Below are positions 11,869 to 24,284 of a stretch of DNA of 64,000 nt, one piece after another. Below the pieces are notes generated by a model. That model was not told the DNA's origin. It ran no database searches and was given only the letters and a program-made list of their open reading frames with translations. Position 1 is the stretch's first letter, and each line of letters opens with the position of its first letter. This DNA comes from Monarcha castaneiventris obscurior. Its lineage: Eukaryota > Chordata > Aves > Passeriformes > Monarchidae. Where the stretch lies: positions 42,616,501 through 42,680,500 of the forward strand of contig JAMPIT010000230.1 of the NCBI GenBank assembly GCA_026261815.1. The letters are read 5' to 3'. The translations under genes were made by a program, and so were the position numbers.

Positions 11869-12678
11869 GTAAATTCAGTTTGTTAACCAAACAGATCTTA
11901 CCTTTCCTTACTCTGTCAAAAAGCAGATATATCCTTATATATGCAGGTGGAAAGACTGTATTTTCTGATTACATAAAGTTTGCATGATACCAGCTTCCTG
12001 AAATTTTTTAGATATGTCATGATCAGATATTTTGTGTTGTAATGCATGATTTCCTATATTAATGTTTCGTGTTTGGAGAACGGTAAGCCCCATCAGCTCA
12101 GTCAGGAATGAAGCCCAGATGTACAAGTTTTATCAATGTCCGAAAGATATTCTTAAATCTATAGACATTGTACAATCTAAGAACAAATTTGCCCCATAAA
12201 GCAGAGGCCTGGGAGAGATGCAAGAGGGTATATCTCTGACTACATGTTAATCAATTACGCTGAAATTTATATATTGAGTATTTGCCACAGACAGTTTTTC
12301 TGGAAAATTTCAGCTTAGATACTTCAGTTGTTTTAGATGCCTGGAACCAATTTGCTCATGCATACGAGCTTTACTTTAGTAAAATTATTTTCTGATGAGA
12401 TGATACCTGAGGTATTTTTCATCTTCTCTACATTATTGCTAGGATATTGAAAACGTAATGGTAGCACTGCAAAGGTTAGTAGACCTAAATGTCATGCTGC
12501 TATTTTAAAATAAATTTTACTTCCTCTGCTAATGCAAATTTTTGCCTTGCTGCAAACACCTGATCCCTTTTTTCTACTAAATATCAGGTTGGCATATTGG
12601 CTATATTTCAGGATGGAAGTCTCAGACTATAAATGTTTGAAGCACAAATTCACCTCCTGCTGTTTATATATACTATAT

Positions 12679-12774
12679 GCAACTGATGTAGTAGGCTCTG
12701 ATATTTCCCCAGAATCTGAAAGTTCTATACATCAAATACATAGTAACTATCATAATACATAGTACATCAGTTGC
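12679..12774. repeat. 12-bp perfect inverted repeat
   Basis: GCAACTGATGTA at 12679-12690 is the exact reverse complement of TACATCAGTTGC at 12763-12774, with a 72-nt spacer. It could form a stem, but a match of this length at this spacing may occur by chance in a window of this size. Confidence 0.6.
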
Positions 12775-13348
12775 TTAGACATGTAATTACTACTGATTTA
12801 CATTTTCAATGCATTGTTGAGAACTGATATCAAGCACAGTTTCTACACTTCGTTTTCTTTTCCAAGCTGGATCTGCATGTTTATTGTTTTCTGTAATCTT
12901 ATCTCTCCACATTTGTCCACATTTGTCAGAAGTCGTCATATTTTTATTGCTGTATGATGAAGGAGCATGTACTGCTTGAGGTGGTAAAAGCATGGGCTCC
13001 TAAACATAATGATCAGATTTGAAAATTGGAACAGTGAAAAGCAGTTTAACTGTTGATTTAGAATTAATCCTAGCTGGCTTTTTTAATATGCATTTGTGTA
13101 AGCTCCTTACTGATCCCATCTTCTTCCACCAGATGTAGCTATAAACCAAATAGATTAACAAGTTGTAGAAATTGACCTTAAAAATACATTTGAACAAAAG
13201 AAATAAATTGTTAATCTTCTGGGTAATTTAAAAAGGTTTTGGTTGTTGTAAATAAGAAAGTAATTTTATTTCTGCACTTACAATATTTAACCTATTTTTA
13301 GGAAGTAGATATAAATTGTTTAGATCATGCTAAAATTCAAGGTAGCCA

Positions 13349-13418
<70 letters not shown>
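13349..13418. repeat. (TATC)n microsatellite, about 17.5 units
   Basis: Seventy bases of uninterrupted TATC/TCTA repeat lie in ULK4 intron 2. The lack of interruptions suggests a young array that is probably length-polymorphic between individuals. Confidence 0.97.
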
Positions 13419-14794
13419 ATTCAGAATTGCCAAATGTGATGATTATGTAGTCCTTAAAATATAGAAAGAGAGATTGTTCAGTAAATTAGTTACTAACCAC
13501 AGAGAGGTCTTGTTGAATTACACTATTGTGTGTAATTCAGAACAAAAATGTATTGATGAAAAAAGTGTTGTGTTTTATGTATTTGAAGAGTTTTAAGCAA
13601 CACTTTCTTTTCTTTACCAGTGAATGAGTCAAATCTTTAGGGCCTACTTTAGTGCCAGGCTCTGTCATTTCTTCTTATATTGCAAACTGAACTCCATGGG
13701 AACAGAAGAAAAGCATTGGTATTATTCAACATGATTAAACTCTGTCTTACTCTGAAAGGAAAGGACTATTCTGGCCTGAAAAAATCATATCAAATACTGA
13801 GTCCCATTCTTTATTTGTTTAACATATATGTGAATTCCCTTTTACAGTTTTGAGCAGCTATCTTTTTAGGGAAAAAATATAATAGGTGCTCTTTCGAGAC
13901 AGCATTTGGCTTTTAATAATTTCAGGTTATAGGGACATAATTTTCCTTCTTTTCATATGAGTTAACTTTTCTCATGCTGCTTCTGTTCTTTATCCCATGC
14001 AGAAGAGGTCTTGCTTCTTGTAGACAATAGGAAGCATAACACAAATTTAGCATGATGTTCCTTGATTTTTATGTGTCTCTTCTGAGTCTGAAGTATAATC
14101 TTCACGATTGCAATTAAAATTTTGTCTGTGTATTATTATGTCTTAGGTTTGTCATGGAGGCAACTAAGTTTTCTCATTGATCTGTTGCCATCTCTTTTAT
14201 GAGAATTCCTGTAGCTTTAGGTCACTCGTGTCACAGTTGAATTGGTGTATGAGAATGTGTGTGTGCATGGCTGTTGAAAGGATCTCTTTTTTTAGAGGGT
14301 AGGGATGTTTGGGGTTTTATTTCCAGTTGAACTGTGCTGCAGGGGAAATGTACTGCTTCAGCATTGTGTCACCCACTAATCTTGGTTCATTCAGTTCTTG
14401 ATTAGCTGAAAGTCATGAGAACTTTGCTTTTTATTTCACTGGAAATAGAATTGCATCTATAGAATTTAGCCAGTATAAGTCCACTCTGCCAAGAGGGGTA
14501 ATTTCATCTTTACTCCAACACTTGCCTTACTTACATTTCTATCCTCACTGTTTTGCCAGAGGTCACCTTTGCCTGTCCCTGTAGCCAGAGTAGGGAATTG
14601 ACCTGGTTGAACACTGAGCTAGGAAGGAGAAGTGCTGGATCAGCCCGATTCATCATGCAGTCACATGAGCACTACTTCTAGCAGACAGAGAAGGAATGAA
14701 CAGAGGCTGCTGGAACAGAGATGTTTAATTTGTCATTTGCTGTTGTTTAGTGATGCTTTTGTGTTGGATCAGCCTGAAATGCTGTTTTCTGTAG

Positions 14795-14916
14795 GTGACA
14801 TTCTCAGTGCCCTAACTAATGTCTCTGGACGTAAACACCCATCCACGGTTCAGGCCAAACAGCTGAAGATGTGCCTTCCTATGATGCCTGTAGTGCTTCA
14901 TCTTGTGACATCCCAG
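14795..14916 (+). CDS. ULK4: ULK4 exon (c)
   Basis: Coding exon of 122 nt. Acceptor TTTTCTGTAG, donor CCCAG|GTAGAT. Its first two bases complete Gly, then DILSALTNVSGRKHPSTVQ, AKQLKMCLPMMP and VVLHLVTSQ, ending at phase 0. The NVSGRKHPSTVQ stretch is a strong ULK4 landmark. The frame stays open for about 160 nt upstream of the acceptor. The phase match with the preceding exon supports the acceptor over that extension. Confidence 0.95.
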
Positions 14917-15230
14917 GTAGATTTCTTTTTCCCCCAAAATTTGTAACACAGAGGACAAACTCTTACAGTTTTCCAAAATCCAATTTCTGTCATTCATGGT
15001 CAGAATGAGTAAAATAGAGGTTTTGTTAATGCATAGATATGTTGATGAGTATTCCAGCTTTGAAACAGCATTTGATAAATGTACATTATATAACAACTGT
15101 AAAGACAGAATCAAATACATATTTTGTCCTCTTTTTTTTTTAAACATGTGAAATAATTGTTTTACTTTTTCTGGTCATGAGATAATGCATTTAATGTAAT
15201 TTTTTTTCAACTTTGGCTAATTTCAAATAG
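14917..15230 (+). other. ULK4 intron 3 (314 nt)
   Basis: A short intron with a weak donor (GTAGAT) and acceptor TTTCAAATAG. The spliced frame would hit a stop soon after the donor. Nothing else is seen in it. Confidence 0.85.
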
Positions 15231-15287
15231 GTGTTTCGTCCCCAGATAGTCACAAAGGAGTTCCTTTTCAACTATGGCATTTTACTT
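15231..15287 (+). CDS. ULK4: ULK4 exon (d), 57 nt
   Basis: A 19-codon exon at phase 0 on both sides, so skipping it would keep frame. It encodes VFRPQIVTKEFLFNYGILL. Acceptor TTTCAAATAG, donor CTT|GTGAGT. The RPQ-V-T-EFLF stretch continues the ULK4 helical region directly after VTSQ. Confidence 0.92.
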
Positions 15288-18200
15288 GTGAGTATAAAGT
15301 CTTAAGTTAAATATTGTTACAAGATTTCACTATGCATAAAATTTTGGAAATTAATGAAATAAAATTATATTACATTTCTAAATTGGAGAGAGACGTTTAG
15401 TCTGAATATATATTTTAAGCTTTGGTTGTGTTTAAAACTTTATATATAATCAGAAAATATTTTCTGTTGTAATCTATTTGTTCAAAGGGACACTGCACAT
15501 ATTTGACAAACTGAGAATTTCCTGTGTGCTTTATTTCTGAATAGAAAACTTTAGCTCTAAATTACATAGAATATTTTCTCTAGAATTTCATGCTAATATT
15601 TTATGAGTAGAAATGAAAGAGAAAGTATAACTAATCTATATTTAAGGTATTGTTTCTTCTTGTCGCCTTTTTCTTCTTGCCACTACTTCTACACTGTGTT
15701 TAGTTGATTGAAACCTATGGAGCTAAGATATTTAACTCATGGTGACATTTACAACCTATTTCTGACATTACCCATAGATAATGAACTTTTTAGCTGTGCC
15801 ATTGGATAGCACAGCAGAAATGAAGTAGTACAGTTCTAACATGATTTCCTCATATGAAAACAAGTGTTTATGCTAAATGAGAAAAAAAGAATGTTCTGAA
15901 GTTGCATATCAGAGTTACGCAATTACTTTTTACCTGCATGAGTTCATAAATGACAACTAGGTATTTATCTCCAAATAGCATGAAGAAATGCTTTACTGCA
16001 AATGATTAGATTCAAGTTATGTGCTCAGATTCCCTTCTCTTTCTCCTTTGACTTTTTATTTCAAGGAAATGTGGTTTAATTTAGCTCTACAAAAATATTT
16101 GTGTAAAAATTAGCATTAGATTGATGAAAAAAGATTTGAAACGGTGGATGTTGAATTACAAAGCCCTTTCTCTCTTTGAAGCATTTGTAACTAGGCAGTA
16201 GATTTATTAGTGGTTTTCAATCAACCTTCTAGAAGGTGAAATTCTTCTGTCAACAATATAGGTACAGCAGACCAGGTACAATGAAAGTTTTCTTTGATGT
16301 TATTCCAGCTTGTTTGAACTACTGACTGAGGAAGTCAGGCTAGTTATACTAGGACAGCTTTCCTCTCAAATCAAGGAGGAGCAGATTACTCCATGTTTCC
16401 TGTGTCTTGTCCTGTCTTCATTGAAAAAAAGGCAATTCAGGAACTTACATACACTATTTAAATTTTGACATGAAAAAGGGAGCGACAGTAGTATATCTGA
16501 ACAATTAATATAATCTTTTGACCCATTTTATGTAACTGTGTTATGATGTGACTAATACAATCATATCTGAAAGAGTAACTATCTATTCTATCAGGCAACA
16601 ATCTACTCTGGAAATTTGCATTTAGCAACATTCCCACTGACATCTGTAAAGGGACATTCGGTCATCAGCTTGTACATTTTCAAAGTACTGTGCTATAACT
16701 GAGGCCCCAAAGACTTTAGCAAGGCAGTCTTTTTTTGTTTGTTTTGTTCTTTTTTTTTTTCCCCTGATTTAGTCAATAGTCTTGTTCTTGACAATAAGAA
16801 ATTATGAGGAGTGGAAAGATGTGTGCTTGGGATCTGGAAGGAAAAGACTAGTTGTTTTCCTCTAACGGTTGTTCATTGAGAATTCTTTTTTCTTGCTGCT
16901 TTGAAGTTACTTCCATCATCACTGTAATTTTCAGTAGTGTTGAGCAAAGAAATTGAGAGGGAGTCGGGACAGTCCTTTCATGTTTTCTGCTGTGAACAGA
17001 AGTACATGGAGGACTTGCCATGCCCCAAAGGCACAGCTAATAGCAGGCTCCTGGTGGTGTGCACTGGGCACAAACTCACCTGTAGCGAAGTACACCTACA
17101 CCATTTCTCTCCGTTGCTTAAGAAACCCAAGATAGTTGCATTTCTTTAAATAAATACATCTTTTCCATGTGTTTCTAATATAAAATTAATAAGCATTAGT
17201 AGCCGGAACAATTTTTGCACCAACTATTTTGGTGTTTCCGAGTCGGTCTTGAGACCATGGTTGTGTGAAACTGTCTAAAATTTAGCAAACAAAATAATTT
17301 GCTCTCTTCCAAAACAAGTTAATTAGATATTACCTAGTAATTTTCTTCAAATGATCAGGAAGATAACTTTTTTTTATAGAGGCACTTATTTTTTTATGAC
17401 TGCTTCTAAGATGTTTTAAATAATGAAATATATAATTGGTTTCTAACTGTATTTTTAATTAGAGAAGAATCCTTCAGATGTTTCTTACATACTGTGAAAA
17501 AGATAACCCATGTAGAAACTTCTGCCAATTTAATATGTAATAAGGAAAATTTAATTGGTAGTGAAATATAAAACAACTGCTATTTTATTAGATACTACAT
17601 TAGTAAAAAAGAGCATACTACAAATTCTGTGGAGAATTTTCCTTCCGTAGCAAACGTTAATAATGTGTCTTTGGCATCCCAATGAAATGAACAGCTCTAC
17701 ATAGAAGTGAAAACAGAAGAACAGTGGGTCTAATTGTACAATGTTTACTTAATCCAGATTATTAATATCTTATTGACCCTGTTCCTTAAAATGATTACTA
17801 ATTTAGGCGATTTTTAATAGAAAGTTATGTATGCATTTTTGCATGTTCTCCTGACTGTAACTTCATCCACAGTGTGTGTAGTATACACAGAGATCAAAAA
17901 GATGGTACAAAATAACAGAAAATTGCATTTTCTGAAGGGTCTTTGGTCATTCTAGTGAGTTATTTTGACACAGCACATCCAAGGTATTTCAAAGTCTTCT
18001 AAGAAATTACAGTTTTCTGTTAACAGTGAAGACATTTAATTACTGTCTATTTAGCTGGAAATGTTTTAATTTCAGACACTAGTCAGAGTAATAATCCTTA
18101 CTGAACTCCACATTTAAATGTCCAACAGCATTACAGACTTGCAAAATTGTAACAGCTAGGTCATTAGCACTTTCAGTTTTAGTTAATTATTATGAAAGTT

Positions 18201-18336
18201 TATCCCAATGTAGGTGCATTCATATTTTGTATTTACCCTGTTCTTTAAAGAATTTCTTGTTGTAATAATTCAGTGATTATGCTTTTTAATTTTTTTTTCC
18301 TGAAGTGTTTTAACATAAATGCTGCTTCTTTTGTAG
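15288..18336 (+). other. ULK4 intron 4 (3049 nt)
   Basis: AT-rich intron. A moderately GC-rich, unrecognised patch lies at about 16950-17125. A small hairpin with mariner-terminus-like sequence lies at about 17203-17240 (see findings). No exon or confident repeat is seen. Confidence 0.75.
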
Positions 18337-18388
18337 GAGTTCATCAGATCAATAGATTCAGGAGAAACAAACTTGGATAGAGCAATAG
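18337..18388 (+). CDS. ULK4: ULK4 exon (e), 52 nt
   Basis: It encodes EFIRSIDSGETNLDRAI plus the first G of Gly. Acceptor CTTCTTTTGTAG, donor ATAG|GTAGGG. SIDSGETN is a recognisable ULK4 stretch. Only a 90-nt intron separates it from the next exon. Confidence 0.93.
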
Positions 18389-18478
18389 GTAGGGTAGCCT
18401 AGGATATTGCAGTACTTTTAGATACATGTATTTTTACTATTGAATTTTATAAAGAAATATGATTACTGTTACCAACAG
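18389..18478 (+). other. ULK4 intron 5 (90 nt)
   Basis: A very short intron. Its length is a multiple of three, but if retained it meets a TAG stop after four codons (GGT AGG GTA GCC TAG), so retention would truncate the protein. Confidence 0.9.
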
Positions 18479-18573
18479 GGCAAGCTGCATCAGAAGAATT
18501 GATTAAGACTACTTTATTGACCTTTGAAGCAGTTACAGAGCATCCTAGCTTGCTGATGGTCCATGGCTTGACT
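18479..18573 (+). CDS. ULK4: ULK4 exon (f), 95 nt
   Basis: Its first two bases complete Gly, then QAASEELIKTTLLTFEAV and TEHPSLLMVHGLT, ending at phase 0. Acceptor TTACCAACAG, donor ACT|GTAAGT. The amphipathic helix pattern is typical of HEAT/ARM repeats. It aligns with the family segment between the SGETN and ILPPLVSLV landmarks. Confidence 0.92.
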
Positions 18574-21500
18574 GTAAGTCTGACAGCAGTTTCAATACTT
18601 GCAGGCTAATAGGCCTAATTCCATTTATAGATAGAAAGTTTTGAAGATTTAGAAACCATTTAAAATATGGTTTAAAGTGTATTGTGGTTCTATTTGACAG
18701 GAAAAATACTTATTGTTTATAGAGAATTTTCAAAGAAGCAGCAAGGCATTCAGTTTACTGTATTTAATTGAGAAATTAGAGGGAGACTGAGAAGGACTTA
18801 GAGTTTAGAAATAGTGGTTCTTGATTTTCTTAAGTGTTTCTTCAGCTTCAATGCAAGTATGTTGCTATATATTAGTGAAACTATTGCCACTTTTTATGCT
18901 TTTAACAGAAATATATGCTTTTAACAACAACATGGCATGGAAACATCACCTCTGAGGATTGATCCCATTCTATCATATTCTTCCTGTTGAGATTATCAAT
19001 AGGAGTTATGGTGGTGGGGTTTTTCTGTTGCTGTTTGTTTGTTTGCTTTTTTAAGTCTTAACAGATTTCTTACTTAAAAATTTCATTGGAATTATCAAAC
19101 CCACATACTGTAAGCTTTTAACATCACTAAGATTTGCTTTCTTTGAAGTTCTTGGTTATAAGATTCTATTGTGAGCTAAGCTAGTTGAAGGCAGAACAAT
19201 TACGTTGTGAAACAGTTGCAGCAAGTCAGGAGGTCTGAATGGTTGAATCAGTGTTTAACAAATCATCATAACCTGTACCAATGCATTTTTGTGCTTGAAC
19301 TTTCACCAAAATACAATCCACCATGCTCACTGAGATGTCCATTTGATTCAAATTGAATCTTATGTGTTTATATTGGAATTAGGTTAAGGGCATGCTCTCA
19401 GTGTAGCACTTCTATTAAGAAAGACATTAGCAAATAAATAAGAATGGGGGATAAGAATAAAGAATAAGTGCTAGATAAGAATGGGTGATCTTAGAAATCA
19501 AGCGTTTTTAGAAGTTGAACCCTATTTGATGTGTATGTGTTAGTTGAATATTTAGATTATAAAGTCTTAATAAGTGAAAATAGTAAAATTAATCCAAAAT
19601 ATAAATTGGATTTTAAGAAAGTTTGATAATATTTTTTTCATGAATTCTCACAAAAGAGTGGTATTCAAGAAAATGGTCCTTATGCAAAAAAATCTCACCA
19701 ATTAATAGTCAGAGGGGAAATAGTACAGAACTGAACAGTTCAATTTACTTTAATATGGCAAAAAGGTCCTAGAAAAGAAATGTGAAGTGTAGGTGAAGTA
19801 TGAATGCCTGTTGATATCTCCCTACATGCCTGTCAGCATGCCTGTCACTATATTATATCTGTATCCTTCTAGAATCACCTCAATTTAAAAAAAATAATTG
19901 CTTTACACTCAGTGTGTCTTATATTGACAGAAATATGTACCATTTTTTATGGGGGTCCGTCAGTGCTGACTGAAATTGCAATACCTTGTGTCAGCACATT
20001 AAATAAAATTCCTCTGCCTCCTTTCAGCTTTAATGGTCTGGGGGTTTTCTCTGGAAGAGAAAATTCCTCTTTACAACTCTTCTTCCCTTGTGCCCATGCC
20101 TACATTTGGCAGAATGTTTTCCTGAAGCCAGGGAGTGACTATCCTAGTCTCTGTTAAGTAACCCGTGGCTCGCAGTAGGGGAGTTTTAAAGTATCTGGAT
20201 TTCTGGGGAGCAGTTTACTTCATTACCTGTGTTGAAAGTTTTAGATGTTTACTTAAAAACCATCTCAACATATCAGTTATGTAGCTAGAGATAAAACTTC
20301 CTTCCTGACCAATGGTTGTCCAGTACTTCTGACACATACCACAAACACTTTGTAGTTTCCCTGGTTTAGAATAGGTATAAAATTACATCCTTGTAAATGA
20401 ACAGCTTTCTTTTTTTTTTTTTTTGAAAATCTATTACTTCACTCACTGATTTTCATAAATAACAGTTCTTGTTAATTTAAAAGAGCCCTCCTGACACTCA
20501 GCAAATAGTCATTCAGACATAAAATAAAGTGGAGAAATTGCCTTGCATTTTGTATGTTAAATTCAAGAAATTGTCCATTGTAATTAATAATCTCTAACCG
20601 CATCTGCCACTAGTGGTGCAAACAGTAATTAGTTTAATACTATTTATGAAGTCTAGTGTGCTAATTATACTTGAATGTACAGCATACATTACTTTAGAGG
20701 AAAGTGGTACTTCATCTTGTATGATGCATACAGACTATTTTTGGAATTGCTGTTGCTCGAGGGATATCTTCTAATTGCTGCTGGCTGAGCATGACTGGAA
20801 TCTATGAATATAAATTCCAGCACACAGCAGAACTTCGTGCTTTTTTAAAATGTTGAAGTAAGACATGTTCAAGCTTCCAGATCAATATTTAAGTATTACA
20901 GTGGTTAATAGGACACTCTTCTTCTGGAGAGAAATTTAAATCCTAGGCTGAGCTCCGAAGCCTGGATTGCTCATTTAGACCAAGCTGTTTACAAACAGGG
21001 TTTTAGGGAATGAGGCTGGGTGAAGGCCAAAACCTTCTTGAGAGGATGCAATTATTTTTCTGCTCTTCCTGTGACGATGCTTTTAAGTCTCTAATCAGAA
21101 TTTAAATGCATATCTAATAAAGTTTAATTAATGTAATGAAAAGTGGGGCTATACTGAGCAAGCAGAACCAGAAAGGTTTTCAGTTGAGTTCTGGTTTTAG
21201 TTTAACTAAAATGGAAATTTTTTAAATTAATAGGAATTTAAGAGCAACATCTCAGTTTCTTTCCCTCTTTGAGAAGAAAAGAATTACTTGTTCTGGGGTT
21301 TAGTTCATGTTTGATTTACTTTTATACTTGTACTTTTAACAAAGAAAATAGAATAAATTTTGGGGTTTTGTGGTCAAATTTCTGATTACCATCAACCTGA
21401 AGTTGATTAAGTTAATTATTGAGGAGATTAACTTCTGTGGAGACTGACTGTATTAGATATGACAAAGTGTGATAAAGTCAATGGAAATTAATTGAAAGTG

Positions 21501-22689
21501 CTTAAATGAAAGCCAGCAGTGAGCAGTAATTTCATTTTGCATGTAGTTGTGTGCATTTTTACAAGTTATAAAGACTAACAGTAAGTGTGACTTGGAAAAT
21601 TTTTACAAAAATAGAATTTCGGGTATGCAAATATGATGATGAAGGTCATTAAAAAGAGTCTGTATAGACTGGAGTGAAATATTAACCCCAGTTTCTTAAA
21701 CTGGCACAAGTCCAACTCCTTGTTTCCTCCACCTACCTAAAATGTAAACACGTTTACTAAATTCTGATACTAAGTGTAATAATAATACTGATTTTCCAGT
21801 TTTGGTAAATATTTAGATATAATTAAGTGGAAGAATTCACACTGACTGTATAATTTGTGTTTTTCTTTTTTGTGTTAAGTATATTTATTTGCCTGAAAAA
21901 AAGGACATATGCAAATTCAGAGCACTTAGAGCAGTGAAGAAGCTCATGATGGCAGACAGTTCCTGAGGGAGTCCTTTCTATACCCCAGCTAGCTCCCAAA
22001 AATTACCTGTGCAGTGCACATACAATCTTTTACCCAGAACATTAAAGTTATTCTCTGGTTAAGGCAAAAGTTGTCAGCAGTGATTCTCTTCCTCAAGATT
22101 TTAAAACTTACTTTTAAAAACTAGGCTAAAATGAAAGCACCTAGAACATGATGAGTTGCTTGATAGAAAGTGAAGGGAAAGGTTGTATGACAGGGAAACC
22201 TACTGTTTGACAAGATGGGAGTTATTAGTTTCAATAAAGTTGACAACACAAAGGTTAGAAACTTCTGCAAGTGCATTTTTCTTGATTCAGCATCGGTGGT
22301 GTTCTTCATCCACAGGCTGTTCCAATCTAACCACTGACACCATAATTATGTCAGTGTAGGATGTGACTATATGAACATACTGTACAGAAGTTTTTCAATC
22401 ACATTCCCTTTTCAAGTAGATTAAAATACTACACTGCATGTGGCTTTCTGTCCATTAAGCTAATCCAGATGACATGAGGCTTTTTTGTGAAACCAGTTCT
22501 CTACTAATTGGCATATTGAGTTAGTCAATCAGTGCTCTCTCTTCCCAGAAGTAAGAAAAAAAAATCCTCAACAAAGATTCTGAAGACTTTTAAATAAAAA
22601 TTACAGAAGTGTCATCCTTCTTCCCAATCTATTCTACCATGCATTAGATTATTTTTTCTATTACATTCTGAGAGATTACTGATGATATT

Positions 22690-22870
22690 AAAACACTGAA
22701 GAGCGTGCTGTGCCTCCAGCAAATGCTTTGAGAAATTTGAAGGCAGCAAGAAAGATGATTGGGGGTTAGAACATCTCTTCTCATGAGGAAAGGCTGAGGG
22801 AGTTGGACCTGTTCAGCCTCGAGAAGACAATTGAGAGGGGACCTCATTAATGCATATAAATATCGATGCT
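22690..22870 (+). mobile_element. CR1 LINE fragment (+)
   Basis: AAGATGATTGGGGGTTAGAA, CATCTCTTCTCATGAGGAAA, GGCTGAGGGAGTTGGACCTG and TTCAGCCTCGAGAAGA, followed by a GAGGGGACCTCAT-AATGC-TATAAAT run, follow the CR1 3' region just after the end of ORF2. Both ends are truncated. The start is approximate. Confidence 0.85.
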
Positions 22871-22949
22871 CATACCTCACTAGAAGAGTTTTCCTTGCAG
22901 AAATTACTGAAAATTATGGAGACATATGTTTTGGTTCTGGATAGAATAC

Positions 22950-23960
22950 TTGTATTTCCAAAAAGGTTTTGACAAAGTCATGCACCAAATACTTCAAATT
23001 CATTAGCGACCCTTCCCTCTTACCCTCAGACTGATCAACTTCTAACTAGTTAAAATTTACTAAGTGGAGAATAGAGATCAGTTTTTAAAAATTTAGGTAT
23101 TTTAAGAATGGTGTCTTACAAAGGTTTGTTGCAATACGTGCTACTAATCCAGAAAAGAGAATGAATACGAAGGTGACAGAACTGACTGATGTCACTAAAT
23201 TATTCACAGTAGTGAAAATTAAAACTGACAGAGAAGTTGCAGAAGGTTTTAAGATTTGAGTGAAAGGAAAATAAAGTGACATGCAATTCAATACTGATAA
23301 ATGACAAGTAATGGACATGAGCAAAATAATTTCAGCTATTCATATGCAGTGTCAAACTCTAAACTACTTCTAACAGTTCTGAAAATCTTTCAGTATTATT
23401 TTCTATGGTAATGATAGCTATATACTCAGCAGTAATCAGAAAGACAACTAGATTATTAGAAATGACTAGTAAATGATCAGACAAAAAAGCAGAAAACATC
23501 AATGTGCCATGGTGGCATCACATGTCCGTGGTGCACTTGGGTCTCAAATACTGAATGCAGTTGTAGTCATTCACTCTCAAAGGGAATGAAGTTTATCAAG
23601 AAAAAGTATAGCTCAATGAGGGTCTCAGTAGAAAAGAACTTAATCTTGGAAACCAAATGCTCCATAGTGTAATATGAATAGCATGGGAAAGATGAATTTG
23701 AAATAATCATTCATGCTTTTTGTAAAGTAAGAATATGTGGGTATCAAGTTAGCTGCTTTAAAATAAGCAAGGATGTGTCTTCATAAGGCATAGTTGAAGT
23801 GTAAAATGCAGTGCTGCAGGTATTGCACATGCTAAATGTATAAATACATTTAAGATAGGATGGGACAAATATATGGGAGAAAAGACTAAATGCAAAAATA
23901 CAGATACAGCATCAGCTTAGGAAGTTTCTTAATTCAAGAGGTACTTTTCTAGGAACTAGA
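22950..23960 (+). pseudogene. ancient CR1 LINE copy with decayed RT
   Basis: This copy is strongly diverged. Landmarks of CR1 ORF2 are still readable in order: TTTTGACAAAGTCATGCACC (near the AFD reverse transcriptase motif), GATGTCACTAAATTATTC (degenerate relic of the ADDTKLF motif), CAATTCAATACTGATAAATG, AAGTAATGGACATGAGCAAA, and then TGAATGCAGTTGTAGTCATT. Stops interrupt every frame, so no enzyme is made. The 3' tail region ends near 23960. It follows a separate, less diverged CR1 piece from a later part of the element, so these are two independent insertions. Confidence 0.75.
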
Positions 23961-24284
23961 AGTGTGCTTTATGCTTGGTCTATTTCTCCTACTTTTTTAC
24001 TACTCCATTCCAGCTATCAGAAACAGGATTACCAGGTTTGAGCCATGGTTTTTTTGGTCCTGTACGTATATATTATAGTTGGGAGATGTGAATGTAGTGT
24101 GTATGGAAGTTTCTAGAATTTCTTTGCTGTTTTGAGTACTGATAACAGCACAGTTATGGCAGCACAGCCTTGGATTGCCATCATTACAGAATTATACAGT
24201 GGTGGCTTTGTGCAGCTAGGGAGGTATCATGAACTGGATATCAGGGTATTTAAAAGGTGGTAGGAACTCATGTAATAGCTATGA

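Larger units (their letters stand above)
11869..14794 (+). other. ULK4 intron 2 (2926 nt)
   Basis: It contains a TATC tetranucleotide microsatellite (13349-13418) and a 12-bp inverted repeat (12679-12690 with 12763-12774). The ORF running into the next exon from 14632 is open by chance or as a relic. Nothing else is recognised. Confidence 0.8.

Noticed and set aside
13349..13418. CRISPR-like array
   Set aside because: The repeat is a pure 4-bp microsatellite with no spacers, in a bird intron.
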